Assembly (NCBI GenBank): GCA_014529385.2
Contig: CM043960.1
Location: 38,229,281-38,293,280, forward strand
Source of the DNA: Adiantum capillus-veneris
Taxonomy: Eukaryota; Streptophyta; Polypodiopsida; Polypodiales; Pteridaceae
Direction: 5' to 3'
Length of the DNA stretch: 64,000 nt
Below, one piece after another: positions 1 to 12,081 of the stretch; within the stretch, counting starts at the first letter, position 1; every line of letters starts with the position of its first letter. The position numbers and the translations under genes were made by a program. The notes under the pieces were generated by a model. The model was not told the origin of the DNA. It saw nothing but the letters and a program-made list of their open reading frames with translations, and did no database searches.

Positions 1-2103
1 CCGTGGTTGCGTTTACATACCTTCGATGATTTGTGGTGGTCTACCACCATAGGACTTGGTTGTTGATGGTCTAGGAAAGCCGCTCGTGAAGTTCGGGCTT
101 ACGGTTTGGCCGTAAGAAAAATTTGACGCTTTGTGTGTCTGATGCTGTTTCTGAACAAGAAGTGCAATATCTACTTTGCTTGTTAGTTCATCAACGCCAA
201 CCCCCATATTCCATGGGTATCCATTACAATTCCAAAAGAATATTTTCAATTGTAACTCGATGTCATAGGTCACGCATCCCTATTTTCTCGAGGGACTTGT
301 CTCCTCCTTGGGCACATTTTCTTCATGAGAGATCTCCTTGTTTTTCTTATTCTTTTTATCATATGCCTTGTGATGCATATTTTGTTGCTTAATAGTGCGA
401 TCTCCACATACGAAACATTTTATATCTCTCAAATAGATCCAACTATTATCAAGGATAATCTTTCGTTTGTTCGCATCCCGCATGGTGCATACAATTGGCC
501 GCTCTCCCGAGCGAGGAGCTCCTTGCTTTCCCTCTATATGTGCTCCATAGACTATAACTCCGGACATGCCAACATGGGTTTTTGAAGAAATCTTAGATAA
601 CAATGTGTTAGCAACGGATAACACAGGCTACACCGGTTATGCATCAAGCGGGAGATATGCTATGGATGTGCACAATATTTCCTACTCACATTGTATAAGG
701 TTTTGGGCTCATTGGGAGTTCCAAAGTTGTATATACTAGCTAGAGGGTTCAAACTTAAACCCATAGTAGAAGGGATTGTGGTGCAAACCTTTATAAGGAA
801 GCCTGTATGCAAGGAGGCTTCATTCTTGAGTATCCACTCTTGAGGATCCACTTTTGAGAGCTCTCTTTCTCTTGAGTGTTCACTCTATGGATGGCCTAGT
901 TTTGAGCTTAATGCCCATGCTTAAGAGGTTAGTGCTAATCCAATGTAATTAGAGAATCATTTCTTAATCTAATCTCTAGTTTCTTTATTAGTCTATTCCT
1001 CTCTATTTCATTATGTCATGAAGTAGTTTCACCGTCTCATTATTCTAGATTTGAGTATGTGTGATGACTTCTTGCTTATTGACCACTCCTATCCTTCTAT
1101 GGGCATTCGATTTGCGATATTTAACATCTCTAATTAGGTTGATTAATTTGGTTCTTAATCTTGTAATTAGTGTATGTACCCTATTGTTTGCTTGTGTGTG
1201 GATGGGTTTTCTAAAACTCTAGAACCATTCACCTTGTGTGTGTAGCTTTTGATGAAGTACTTTGATTGGCATGTGGTGATTGGAGAGGCCAATACAAATG
1301 CAAGTAGTGTGTGCTTGTCATGAGTGTGCTTTGAAATTCTAGTCTATGGTAAGTTGGACTTTGGTGGGCTCAATGTGTGTAGGTGATGCTTGATTGATGA
1401 TGTGATTAGAGTTAGCAATTCATGGCTAATCTCTATTGCATTGGATGAGAATTCTCTTGAATCCTCTCATTCGATACATCCGATGCTCATGCTTCCATGG
1501 CCTAGCCGGGTTACCCATCCTAGGATTGATAATTTTGTTGGTCTTGGGTTGATTAGTCTATGCTACTACTGCCCCCAACATTTGGCGCAGTTGCCATCGG
1601 GGATCGATAATCTAAGTTACTGAGTATAGGATGTTAAGAATAGAGTAATTTCACTACTAATTTCATTGGTTTGAGTGTGTGTAACTCAACTTTGGTTTGA
1701 TTTGATGATGTTTGTGCAAGTAATTGAAGCTAATTTTTGAGTTATGAATATTCCAAACCCCCAATTCCACTAATCTCATACTAACCCTTACTAATTTTGC
1801 TTCATTTGCATGCTAATTGTACTAATTCCATGCTAATTTTTACTAATTTTTGACTAACTTTGCTAACCTAACCACTAACATTTGATTTTAATCCCCTTAT
1901 AAGAGGTGGAATCATCATTCTAATCAAGTTAGTTGTGCTAATTAATGCCTAATTTGATGATTTGAGTGTTTGATTTTTGGCCTACAATGGTCAATTTTGG
2001 AGCCGATTTGATGGTGCACACATTTGTGTGTGCAATGATGCGTCTTTGCATGGAGCAAAGGAATAGCTTGGAGTGTGATTACGATGTAAGTACACTCACT
2101 TGC
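1..2103. other. Old intergenic sequence, no supported gene
   Basis: I see no gene here that I can support. The stretch is AT-rich with scattered GTGTG words. Near 1571-1603 there is an LTR-end plus primer-site remnant (separate entry). From about 1980 on it resembles 13149-14000, as expected because element A splits one older sequence at 2103/13149. A minus-strand open stretch at 280-624 carries a single C-x2-C pair and may be a worn gag fragment, but nothing confirms it. Confidence 0.5.
1571..1603 (+). promoter_or_regulatory. Putative LTR end and primer-binding site of an older element
   Basis: The run CCCCCAACA is followed two bases later by TGGCGCAGTTGCCATCGGGG. This resembles the tRNA-Asp-type primer sites of elements A and D, with a few extra bases in the middle. 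It would mean an old Ty3 LTR ends at about 1580, and that element A inserted in the leader of that element. I found neither its LTR start nor its second LTR, so this is a tentative remnant. Confidence 0.4.
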
Positions 2104-3168
2104 TGTTGACACGTCAACCTTTCAGCAACGCTTCCACAAAGATTCCATGAAGATTCCTCAAAGATTCTCTAAAGATTCCAAATAAAGATGCTGATGAAGT
2201 GATGAGGACGAAGATGGATGCTATAATGTGAAGATAGGAGCTCATGGACATCATCGAATATCCCGTTATTATTATTTTGAGCCGTTACGGCCACTTTTGT
2301 AATGATTACGGGAACTTCATATTTTAAGTCGGCAATTGTATTTTGGCCAGAGATGCTTGTTGGATGAGCAAAGCCAGCTCACAGTGTTGTAATTAAGCTC
2401 TATAGAAGCCTAGGGACAAATCAAGTCATTTTGGTCGGACATTAGGTTTTCTAAGGTTTAGTATATAAACCAAAACCTAAAGCTTTGTAAAGAGACTTCT
2501 AATAATCTGATCTTCTGTGTCGTTGGGAGACTGCGAGAGAGTGAGAGAGTGTGTGTGTGTGCTACAGGAGCTACGGTGGTCGAAATCACAAACGAAGAGC
2601 AGCAGTGTGTTGCCCACGAGGAGAGCTACGCGTTGATGCTTACATCACGTGCGTTCGTCTGTGTTTTGGCAGATTCACCCGCGAGCTACTTTTGGAGTTT
2701 CGGTGAGTAACTATTGTCCGTTTTTGCATTTCAACATATCCACGCGATCAGAGCGCGTAGTGCTATACATTAGGCACTTTAGTTTTCGGAAACGTTGACC
2801 TGCAAAAACCAGCCAGACATCCTACGTGTTTTCAGCACAGAGGGTATTGGGTAGGTTTTTTTGGTCACAGACCTTAGGGAGAGTGGCCTATTGGTGTTGA
2901 TAGGATATCCCTCAATTTTCGTAACGTTTTGAGAACGTCTAATGGGCTTTTGGCTTGCAGTAGCATCATAGGAGACTCTCACATTCACAGAACCGATGGC
3001 ATGTAGATTTGATATCTCTGTAGGAAGTAGTCATTAGTCGGTCGAGTAGCGGTTGGTACCCTTTGCTTGCTTCCACGTGCCTGCGGATCGAGCTCCGTCC
3101 TCAGTTGACATTATATGTTAGGTGAGTTCTCGCCATGCTAATGTCCGTCGCGGCGTATCCATTTAACA
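2104..3168 (+). repeat. 5' LTR of element A
   Basis: 1,065 bp, TG...CA ends, matching 12082-13148. A TATATAAA box lies at 2462-2469, preceded by a pyrimidine-rich stretch, and is probably the element promoter. A GA/GT-rich run follows near 2530. The half-palindrome at 2816-2830 lies in the transcribed part. Confidence 0.93.
2816..2830 (+). promoter_or_regulatory. LTR half-palindrome of element A (5' copy)
   Basis: GACATCCTACGTGTT matches the left arm and centre of the palindromes in this element's own leader, but the right arm is missing. The 3' LTR copy (12796-12809) keeps the CGCG centre: GACATCCTACGCGT. It lies 354 bp after the TATA box and 354 bp before the primer site. Elements D and E have equivalent sites. 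Confidence 0.7.
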
Positions 3169-3169
3169 T

Positions 3170-3187
3170 TGGCACCGCTGCCGGGGA
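3170..3187 (+). promoter_or_regulatory. Primer-binding site of element A (tRNA-Asp type)
   Basis: TGGCACCGCTGCCGGGGA lies two bases after the LTR. It is close to the complement of the plant tRNA-Asp 3' end used by Athila/Tat-type Ty3 elements. The sequence after it (GACGAGGGCCCTAAGTAGG) is nearly shared with element D, showing common descent. Confidence 0.8.
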
Positions 3188-3702
3188 CGAGGGCCCTAAG
3201 TAGGTGACCGAGACTAGTCCTTGAGGATAGAGGACCCTCTGGCTTGCCAGAGTAGTGTTTTACATTTAGATAGGATCAGAGGGTGGAGGACTCTCTAGGT
3301 CTTAGAGGGAGTCTAGGGAGCGTGTGTCTGGCCTAGATCCTTCGACTTAGGTAGACTAAGATAGTTTTAGGTATTAGTTGTGTTCTTGAGTAGGAGTTGG
3401 AGTGGTAGAAGCGGTGAGGGGAGAGCTTGAGATTCCGGAGAGGCCAGAAAGCAACCAAAACACCATTATCACCATTTCACATGATGAGTAGGAGTAGAGT
3501 AAGTAGGACATCATGATTCAGGATTTAGAGCACTTCGTGCATGTATACTTGCTTGGTAAAGTCATCACAAGTTTGTAAAAGAAGATGCAAAAGTGTGTTT
3601 GACAGCCTAAGTGAAGTCCAAAAGTTTCTATGATTATTGCTCAGAGCTCTACAGAGCATAGGGAGTACTACTACCAGAAAAAAATTGCATTTTAAGATAG
3701 TG

Positions 3703-5741
3703 GACATCCTACACGTAGGATGTCTCCAGGGTACTTTTGGCAGGGAATTTGCGGAAACTGAGGTTACCAGTGGGTTCAGAGGGTAGGTTTTACTCTAGTA
3801 ACATATTGACTTGAGTGTTTTTTCCGATTTTTGTTGACCAAAAGCCAAAAGGCGGAGTCAAAAACTGTAAAATTTTAGAAAAGGCTTAAATTGAGTGATT
3901 TTTGCATGTTTTTGCAATTGTGAAGCATACTTGCACTTGCTGAGAGCATAAGGAAGCATCAGGGACACTTTAGTCTGAAAAAATAAGCAGTAGACATCCT
4001 ACGCGTAGGATGTCTACAGGGTGATCTGGGCACTTTTTTGAAAATCTGAGGTTACCAGTGTGTTTAGAAGGTAGGTTCTATCCTATTTTCACATGGAAAG
4101 TGGAAATTTGACCAAATTTTGACAAATTTAAACCAAAAGACGAGAATTGCCAGACATCCTATCCAAATTGTGTCCAAGGCCTAATTTTGAGACCAAACCA
4201 TAGAATGACTCCATAGGCATGTTCTAAATGTTGTATTGAGTGCATGTGATAAATTTCATCTCATTTGGGTCAGTGAAAGGAAGATTGAACAGACTTTAGC
4301 GTTTTTGGACGGATAAAAGGCAAGAATAGCTAGTTTTGGGGTCTTTTGACATCCAAACTCAAATCTAAGCATACCAGTGGGTTGCTGAAGACTAGGGGAA
4401 TCTTTGGTCCAAGTTTGGGTTCATTCTGGGCAAAAAGACATCCTACTACTGCATAATTCTGAAACCAAAATTCTACTGTGAACATACCATGCTATCATAT
4501 AGCCTTAGATAAGCCTCCTAGGCAAATTTGGTCCAATTTGGAGTTGATTTGACTTGGGAATTCATAAGAACAGACATCAGGATTTTGGAACAGATTCTTG
4601 ATCATTTGACCAACCTATAGGTGTCAGAATAAAAAATTAAAAATAGCTATGAGTTTAACACATCAAGGGGAAACTATAGTGCAAGTTTGAGCTGAAATAG
4701 AGCAGAAAGACATCCTACGCGTAGGATGTCTCAAGGGTCATAAAGTGGTCAAAATTCTACTGTAGCCATATAGGGAGGTTCTAAGTGTCTCAAGGATTCC
4801 AGAACTTTTTTCAAAAGTGAATTTGGACTTTGTTTGACTTGGGAATTCATAAGAACAGACATCAGGATTTTGGAAAAGACATCCTACGCGTAGGATGTCT
4901 CAAGGGTCATAAAGTGGTCAAAATTCTACTGTAGCCATATAGGGAGGTTCTAAGTGTCTCAAGGATTCCAGAACTTTTTTCAAAAGTGAATTTGGACTTT
5001 CATTTGACTTGGGAATTCATAAGAACAGACATCAGGATTTTGGAACAGATTCTTGATCATTTGACCAACCTATAGGTGTCAGAATAAAAAATTAAAAATA
5101 GCTATGAGTTTAGCACATCAAGGGGAAACTATAGTGCAAGTTTGAGCTGAAATAGAGCAGAAAGACATCCTACGCGTAGGATGTCTCAAGGGTCATAAAG
5201 TGGTCAAAATTCTACTGTAGCCATATAGGGAGGTTCTAAGTGTCTCAAGGATTCCAGAACTTTTTTCAAAAGTGAATTTGGACTTTGTTTGGCCTATTTA
5301 CCAAGCAAAGACAAGAATTGTCAGACATCCTATTCTTAGAGTGCACTAGAAGCTTATGTAGCCCAAATCTTGACCTATTGGCATCCAAATTCAATTCTAA
5401 GCATACCATTGGGTTGCTGAGCACTAGGAGAATCTTGGGATCAAGTTTGGACAAAATTTGAGCAGTTAGAAATCGTACGCGCCGTAGGATGTCTCCAGCT
5501 TGATTTAGGACTCTAAACCAACCTATCAGCACACCGCTGTGATCAACACATCAAGGAGAAGCTCGGGTGAAAATTTCAAGTCATTCTGAGAAAAAAACAT
5601 CCTACGCGTAGGATGTCTCAAGGCCATTTTTAGGTCCAAATGAAATTCTGAGTATACCATTGTGTTGCTAGACTTAAGGGGAGTCTCTGGACCAAATTTT
5701 GTTAAATTCTGAGCATATAGACATCCTACGCGTAGGATGTC
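3703..5741 (+). repeat. Leader palindrome array of element A (8 sites plus half-sites)
   Basis: Each site is the 11-base arm GACATCCTACG followed directly by its reverse complement. Exact 22-bp copies start at 3993 (26-bp if extended), 4709, 4878, 5164 and 5720. Copies with one change start at 3703 (centre CGCG to CACG) and 5596 (first base). A degenerate copy is at 5469-5493. Left half-sites with a lost right arm start near 4153, 4438 and 5324. Full-site spacing is irregular (about 120-720 bp). Sites at 4709, 4878 and 5164 sit in duplicated blocks. The arrays of D and E have equivalent sites with different arms. Confidence 0.92.
4550..5285 (+). repeat. Duplicated blocks inside the element A leader
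   Basis: A block from GACTTGGGAATTCATAAG to CAAAAGTGAATTTGGACTTT is present at about 4552-4832 and again at about 5006-5286 (455-bp offset). A shorter copy of its palindrome-containing end lies between them (169-bp offset from the first). The copies are almost identical, so this duplication is younger than the rest of the array. Confidence 0.85.
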
Positions 5742-6734
5742 TCTAGGCCAGTTTTAGGGACCAACTGTAACTTTGACCATATAGGAGTGTTCACTGTGTC
5801 ACAGAGATCCCAAATCTTCTTTTAAAATTGAATTTGGACTCATTTTGACCATTCTAAACTGCATTTCACTATTTTGTCCATAACTTTCACAAACAGTATC
5901 GGATCAGAAAAGTTTTTGTATCAAAACGTAGCCTGAGAGCGACTCTACAGATCTTAGAGCAAAACTTGAACTAAATGTATGCCAACGGCAACCATTTAGT
6001 TCAACGTAAAAAAAAAAAATCGTTTAAGGACTCAAAATGCATTCGAAAGTCAGGAGTGTCTAAAACCGACAGTTCGAAAGAATTGTGAGAAAACGGTCAT
6101 GGTTTTGAAGACTGCTAAGTTAGCAGATTGAAATTATCTTTTGGGAAAACCATTGGTCACCCGCGGGAAGGTGTAAAAGTTAACTACGGCCTGGAGAACT
6201 TTAACACAAGATTTTTGCTAGCAAATCACTGCGACTTGTGCATAAGTCTCTTGTGCTAGCTTAAGTTTAGTTCAGCTAAAAGCAAACTTGAAAGTCACTT
6301 CCGAGCTCAAGGAACAAGTGTGGCCGTCAAAGGCACATCAAGAATTTTTGCATTCATTGTGAAAAAGTTTGCCATCTAAATAGAATTTTGTAGATTGTGT
6401 GCTAAAGTGAACACAGGTTAGCTCGACTCAAGAATCGCTACAAAGGGAGCAGTCGTTGCAGTATAGTGGTAAGTTGCATAACTTATCACAGTGCTTCCAC
6501 TAGATCGAGGCCTGCTAAAAAGCTCTAGGAAAAGCAAGCAGCTAGACAAGACAATATCAACCCTGGAAAGCAAGGGAGCTAAGAAGTTCAAGAAGTTCAA
6601 GCAAAGCCCAGTTCAGAAAACTCAGAGATTAGGGAATCCACAAAAGCTGAAGGACCTCAAGCGAAAAAAACCGACACAAGGGTGCTAATAATTTTTATTA
6701 GCATTGAGGCAAGCAATTAGAGCTATCACTGAAC

Positions 6735-9700
6735 ATGTACAACAAGGGAGTCAAGACGAAAGCAATGGCATCTCAAAGGAATCAGACCAGTCAGGAAGAA
6801 GCTTCAAGTACATCCACAGAAATTACAAGAGAGCAAATTTGGATCTATCTGATTGGATACTACAAAGGAGTGCCATGCTATGAGGATGACAATTGGAATT
6901 TGTACATCAAGACAAAGAAAGATACAGAGGAAACTCGGACATCTCAATATGTGGAAGTTGAAACAACGAAGAATGTACTACACCCACATCCAGATTTCAT
7001 GGAAGACTGTCTAGGATCAATTTACATGAGGCACGGAAAATACATCGACAATGAGATAGAAATGTTGTACAAGGATCAACTTACAGAACTCTACGCATAT
7101 CCTCCTAGTATTTTTCTGTACAAAGCACAAGATGGGAAACGAAAAATTGGTACCCTCTATGGAGACGAAGACGGTCGATACTACAGGGTTGTCACAAGTC
7201 ATGAAGTTCCCGTAGAAAACAATCATTATTTTGTAGCAGAAGCGTTTGGCTCAAGAAGAGAAGACTACATGTCTAAAGGTGGTAATGTATACCATCTCGT
7301 CATGGGTTTACCTCTAACTACGCACCTGGAAGAATTGACACCTACAGCTATCACTACACAAATGAGTGACACACCACATGACACACAACAAGGCACAACA
7401 CAAGGCACAACACAAGGCACAACATGGAAAGACACGGTACAAGTCTCGTGCACCGCACCAGCACAAGACAAAGCACAAACACACCAAATTGGACAAAGAG
7501 GGAATACGCCGGAAGTATCACCTATGAAGATAGCACAACTTCAAAAAGAACCAACTCGGTCTCCAGAGCTACTTAACAGAGCACAAGAAGTCATATCATC
7601 AGGCATTAAACATATGCCAACATAAGATATGAAACCCTCTCGGATGGGGGGAGTTCAAACTCAACAAAGAGACTCTATCTCTTCAAGAGTGGGATTAAGA
7701 AGTCCAGTTTTACAAGAAGCAGTGTCCTTTTCAAGATTCCAAGTGGAATTTCAAGAAGCATTGGACGATGCCGAGCCGGAGGCGAGACCACTAGAAAGTC
7801 ACAATGCCCAATGTAGAAGGTCAGGTCAAGATGTCATTGTGGTCAACAAATACGATAGGCACTATGAAATAGCCGATGTGAAAAATATGGATGAGTTTAG
7901 CAATTGTGGGCAACCTGTAAGTCACATACTTGGACCCCGTCCAAAAGCACCATCAAGGGAAACTGAAAACAAAGATTCGGTTCGATCTTCACCCTTGATG
8001 CAGAACTCGCCAAAATCAACTCGAAAACATAGCCATAAGGCTATGCAGAAGCTCCACGTCAAAGACCATATACTGATGGAAGAATTAGCATTACAACTGC
8101 TAGAAAGCATGGATAGTGATTTGATCTTGTATGCACGCAATAATGGAAGCTATTTTCAGCTTCTCAAGGACAAGACGATGAAGGATAAAGAGACGAAGCC
8201 AGTGGATACACCTAAGTCAGTCGTAATCTACAGGTTCATGCATGCAAAGAAGAGGTCATATCTGTATCTAGATACCACAGGAAACCATTATCAGTAGTAT
8301 TATGCAGAGCTGCATCGTCCAAAGGGTGCACATGTTGAGATAACAACATATTGCGACCAATGTGCCATTGGTCATTTAGTGAAGGACTGCCCAACAAAGA
8401 TCTACATGGAAAAGAAGAAGCAACAAGCCAAAAGCAAAGTTCAGACAGTGACAACAAGGGAACGGAAGCAACAATCCCCAACAAGATCTCCGGAAAAGAA
8501 GCAGATCTTGTCGCAGAGCACAAAAGATAGGCTCAAGACACAGTTGCTTGAAGTCAAGGGTGTCAACAACATTATCATAGAGAATCAAGCTTTCAAAAAA
8601 GATCAATTGAATCAGCTGATTCAAGATCGTTTAAGGAACCTCAGTGAGGACAAGTCAAAGCATCCACAAGGTGATGAAGATGAAGCTCGTAGTTCAAGGT
8701 TCGAGAGCAAAAGAAGCCAAGATTTTGACGATAGTGAGCCAACACAAGAAGAGGTGGCAGAGGTAGCAAAAAATATTAGTGCCACGTCACAAGTGGAAGA
8801 CATGCAAATAGAGTCAATGGATGAAGCTGAAAGTCTACCAAATAAATTCTCTACTGTGGACTCTTCATTGGTGATTGAACAAATCAAAGAGTATGAGAAG
8901 CTAAAAGAAGATGTAACTGAAGACATAGAATGCACAGAAGAATAGGAAATGATTGAGTCCAAAATTGACTACCAAGGACAAGCAATACAGGATATGAATG
9001 AATATTTTTGAGAAGAGACTCTACAAAAACCCATGGAACAATGGAAACCAAAGGCCATGGCGACCATTGCATCAGAAGAAGAGAGTCAACCTCAAAATCC
9101 TGCTACACAAGCTTCAAAACATTTCCAAGAAGAAAAGTCACCATTGAATGACCTTCAAGTGCTAGAAGAAGTAAAAAGTGACAGAGAGCTTCTGAAATCA
9201 AGAATCAAGGCGTCACAGCCAGAAACTAGCAGTGAAGACCAACAAGCAGCTCAGGCTATAGACCTTCCCCAAAGCTATAGATTAGAAGATAGTAAGCACT
9301 TGGGACATGCTACAACCAGTCAAATGATAAAGAAGTTCAACATACAAGAGGATGACAAAGCCTTCAAGGCACAAAAGTCCAAGAAAAGTACCGAAAGCAA
9401 CGAGGACATCAGCTACTTGGTAGCCAACAAGAAGATTAAATTCTCGTTGGATGTGCATGAGAAACTGAAATTCAATTTTACAGCAGAGATAGATTGCACT
9501 GCCACGACTAATGTCATGTCTTATGGGCTGTGGTTACTTCTAGATAAGCCAGAACTGTATGAAATTCAGGTACAGGTTCCTATATCACATGGAATAGCCG
9601 TCACAAGTTTATGGATTGCAAAAGCTACCCTTACACTACGGTCAAAGGTAATCAAAGACAAATTCCTAGTGGTGGATTCCTCCAAAATGAGTACACATTT

Positions 9701-10820
9701 GATTTTGTCCAAGTACTACGCAAAAACATTGGCAGAAGAACCTGAATTTTCAACAATGGTCATCACGACTAGCTCTCAAGAAATCCAGCCTACTAATGCT
9801 CCTAGATTATTGGCTTCCGACAAAGGCAAAGCCAAAATGAGCCCACAAATGTCCTACCAACAGAAGCAGCCCCTTAAATCAGAGTCTTCAATCCAACCAA
9901 AAAGAGTTCAAGATAGAGCTTCTACATCAACTGACCACATGCTTCCACATGAAAGGCAGACTCCAAAGAAAACCTTTCAACCGAAATACCCTACACTGCG
10001 AGATCACCGCCGCCAAAGGTTTTCAATGGTCTACATTAAAACTGAAGAAATAAAGGTCAAGGACCCAATATGGGTAAATGAGCCTAGCCAATTGACGAAA
10101 GGTAAACACATGGGATGGATAGCCTCCCACTACAGCTTAGCAGAGCAAGGCTATTATGAGGGTCAAAAGAAACTTTGGTTACCAAAACCACAGACCTTGG
10201 CTTATGTGGTGGATAAAGGTTTCAAAAAGCGTCCCCAAAAGCAACAAAGCTCATATTTATATCGCCAAAGGAGACCAACCAACAAGGCTCGCCAAAGGTA
10301 CGGAGGAAATTTCAAATCTAGCTGGCCTTCATACCAACATAAAACTTCATCGGCATCAAAAACATCATGGGAAGTGACATCTACAATTCTTTAAGCACAA
10401 GGTTACTATCAAGGAAATAGGAGAATCTGGCTACCAAAGATGCCAGGTAAACATTCTTCAATCCGACGACTTTAACATGAAAATAATCGCAATTTCATGG
10501 AAGGCAAAATCAAGGACCATGTCACAGTCAAGGCAAAGGATATTTGCAAAGACACGCTAATCACACGATGCAGATACAAATGGGTGCCAAAAGAACAACA
10601 CATAACGAAGAAGATTGAAGTCATCTCTAGCTCTCAAGAAATGTCAAGACATGATAGACAAAGTGTTACGGAGAATGGAGTGAGCCAATCTTCTCAACCA
10701 AGGGACCAACAACAACAAAAAGAAATTTTGACAACCAAGGTCACCCAGGTATGGCAAAAAAAAACCAATATTGCCAGTATGGTCCTTTACAAATCCTCTC
10801 TTCGAGGATGGGAGTTTTAA
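6735..10820 (+). pseudogene. Element A polyprotein: Gag-like N-terminus, protease-like domain, W-repeat tail
   Basis: One frame runs 1,362 codons with no frameshift; it is broken only by in-frame stops at 7623 (TAA), 8295 (TAG), 8943 (TAG), 9009 (TGA), 10392 (TAA) and 10473 (TAA). The N-terminal part has repeated Y-x-D-x2-G-x2-Y modules like the Gag N-termini of D and E. A knuckle-like CDQCAIGHLVKDC near 8355 has C-x2-C-x3-H-x4-C, one residue short of the usual spacing. A lysine/glutamine-rich segment follows. A retropepsin-like domain starts near 9440: EIDCTATTNV at 9486 replaces the usual D-[ST]-G-A, so it cannot be a normal active site, and HLILSKYYA near 9700 matches the usual HLLLGRPW end. 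The tail has KLWLPKP (10169), RIWLPK (10422), YKWVPK (10574) and QVWQKK (10747). Methionine 6735 is the first in frame. Confidence 0.7.
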
Positions 10821-12068
10821 ATTTCAAAACCTATTCTTGGTCGAAAGCTCCCGAGAGTAAGTCAAGTCGCCATAAAAATCATGGCATAAGAGTCAAGAGT
10901 CGAGCAAATGAGCCACTAAATGAGCAAAGCGTCAGACCCAACCTTCATGTCTTAATAAATTTTGTGGTCTATGAGTCTAGATATTTAGATTATAGCTCAA
11001 GCTGGAAGAGTTGAGCATATTGTAAAATGGAGTCGCTCATGCTGGATAGGTGAGCATAAGAGTCGAAGTCTACTATTTTAAATGGTGGAGTGGCAGAGTA
11101 GTCTAGAAAACACTCACCCACATGAACACAGTGAGGAGAGTGGAAAAAACATCGTCGACAAAAACCCTTCTTGTGAGTAACGGCAGCTCTTGAAGTCAAA
11201 TATATTTTTGCTTCTCTAGCTACGTTCACTCCTGGAAGCACCCATTCAAACTCTTCTCACACCGCATATTGTTTCCCATGCATCTATTTGGGCAAGCATA
11301 TATAATGTCCCATCATTGGACATTTGCATTTGACACAATTTGTGTTCCACCCATGCACTTACACAACAAAATGACGATGACGAAGCGGTAACAGGTTTCA
11401 TAAGCATTTGCTCGACAACAACGAATCTGACTTCAAGATAACTAACACTTATCCATGTATATCAAGTCAATAATAGTAGCCATACGGCCATAAGTACTTT
11501 AACTCAACAAAACTCGGTTACATCAAATATAAGTACATATAGCCTACCATTTAATGGTGACTAAAGGCATTTTTTTCCCACTGGGTTTTTCCCTTTAGTC
11601 CTATCCAGGTATCCAAGACCTTCATTTTGTAATATACGCCACATTTATTTTTACTATTTTATTTTTCTTATAAAAACACAGAAAATCAGACCAACGACAT
11701 CCCCAAACAACTACATGCTCATCAACTAGAAAATCAAAGGGGAGCAGCCCAAAAAAATTTCAAAAAGGCTTCAAGTTTACAGGTACACATGCAGGATGAC
11801 ACCCAAAGAACAATCAATACAGAGCTGCCATGGTAAAGACTTGCTGCAACAACAAACCTCACTCAACCTATTCACGCTACAACAACCAATCGGAGGGGGA
11901 GAGATATGGCTTCAACTACACTACATGTACAAGAAAAAGATACCTCTACAACATACAAAGCATCTGGTAGAAGCAACTGCAACAACAAAAGCTTCAACCA
12001 ACACCAAAACATGAAGCACTTGCCAAGGCCACTGCAGACATAGGGTCTTGTTGGGGACGACAAGACTT
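10821..12068 (+). other. 3' untranslated region of element A
   Basis: No gene seen. AT-rich 3' region between the long frame and the polypurine tract. A short open stretch at 11796-12014 is rich in T, Q and K and resembles nothing I know. Confidence 0.6.
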
Positions 12069-12081
12069 CGGAGGGGAAGAG
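12069..12081 (+). promoter_or_regulatory. Polypurine tract of element A
   Basis: CGGAGGGGAAGAG directly abuts the 3' LTR and is the expected plus-strand primer. Its CGGAGGGG core is shared with element D's tract at 53944. Confidence 0.8.

Larger units (their letters stand above)
3188..6734 (+). other. Long leader of element A, no protein gene supported
   Basis: About 3.5 kb between primer site and coding frame. It is built of diverged repeat units whose best-conserved part is the palindrome listed separately. Between palindromes, phrases such as CATCAAGGGGAAACTA and CAAGTTTG...GAGCAGAAAG recur. A short open stretch at 6491-6688 is lysine-rich and lies in another frame; I do not regard it as a gene. 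Confidence 0.7.

Noticed and set aside
280..624. Minus-strand ORF with C-x2-C and later His residues
   Set aside because: Spacing does not form a complete zinc knuckle and no neighbouring domain supports a gag gene.
3703..5741. Palindrome arrays as a CRISPR array
   Set aside because: Spacing is irregular (about 120-720 bp), the intervening DNA is related rather than unique, and the setting is a plant retrotransposon leader.
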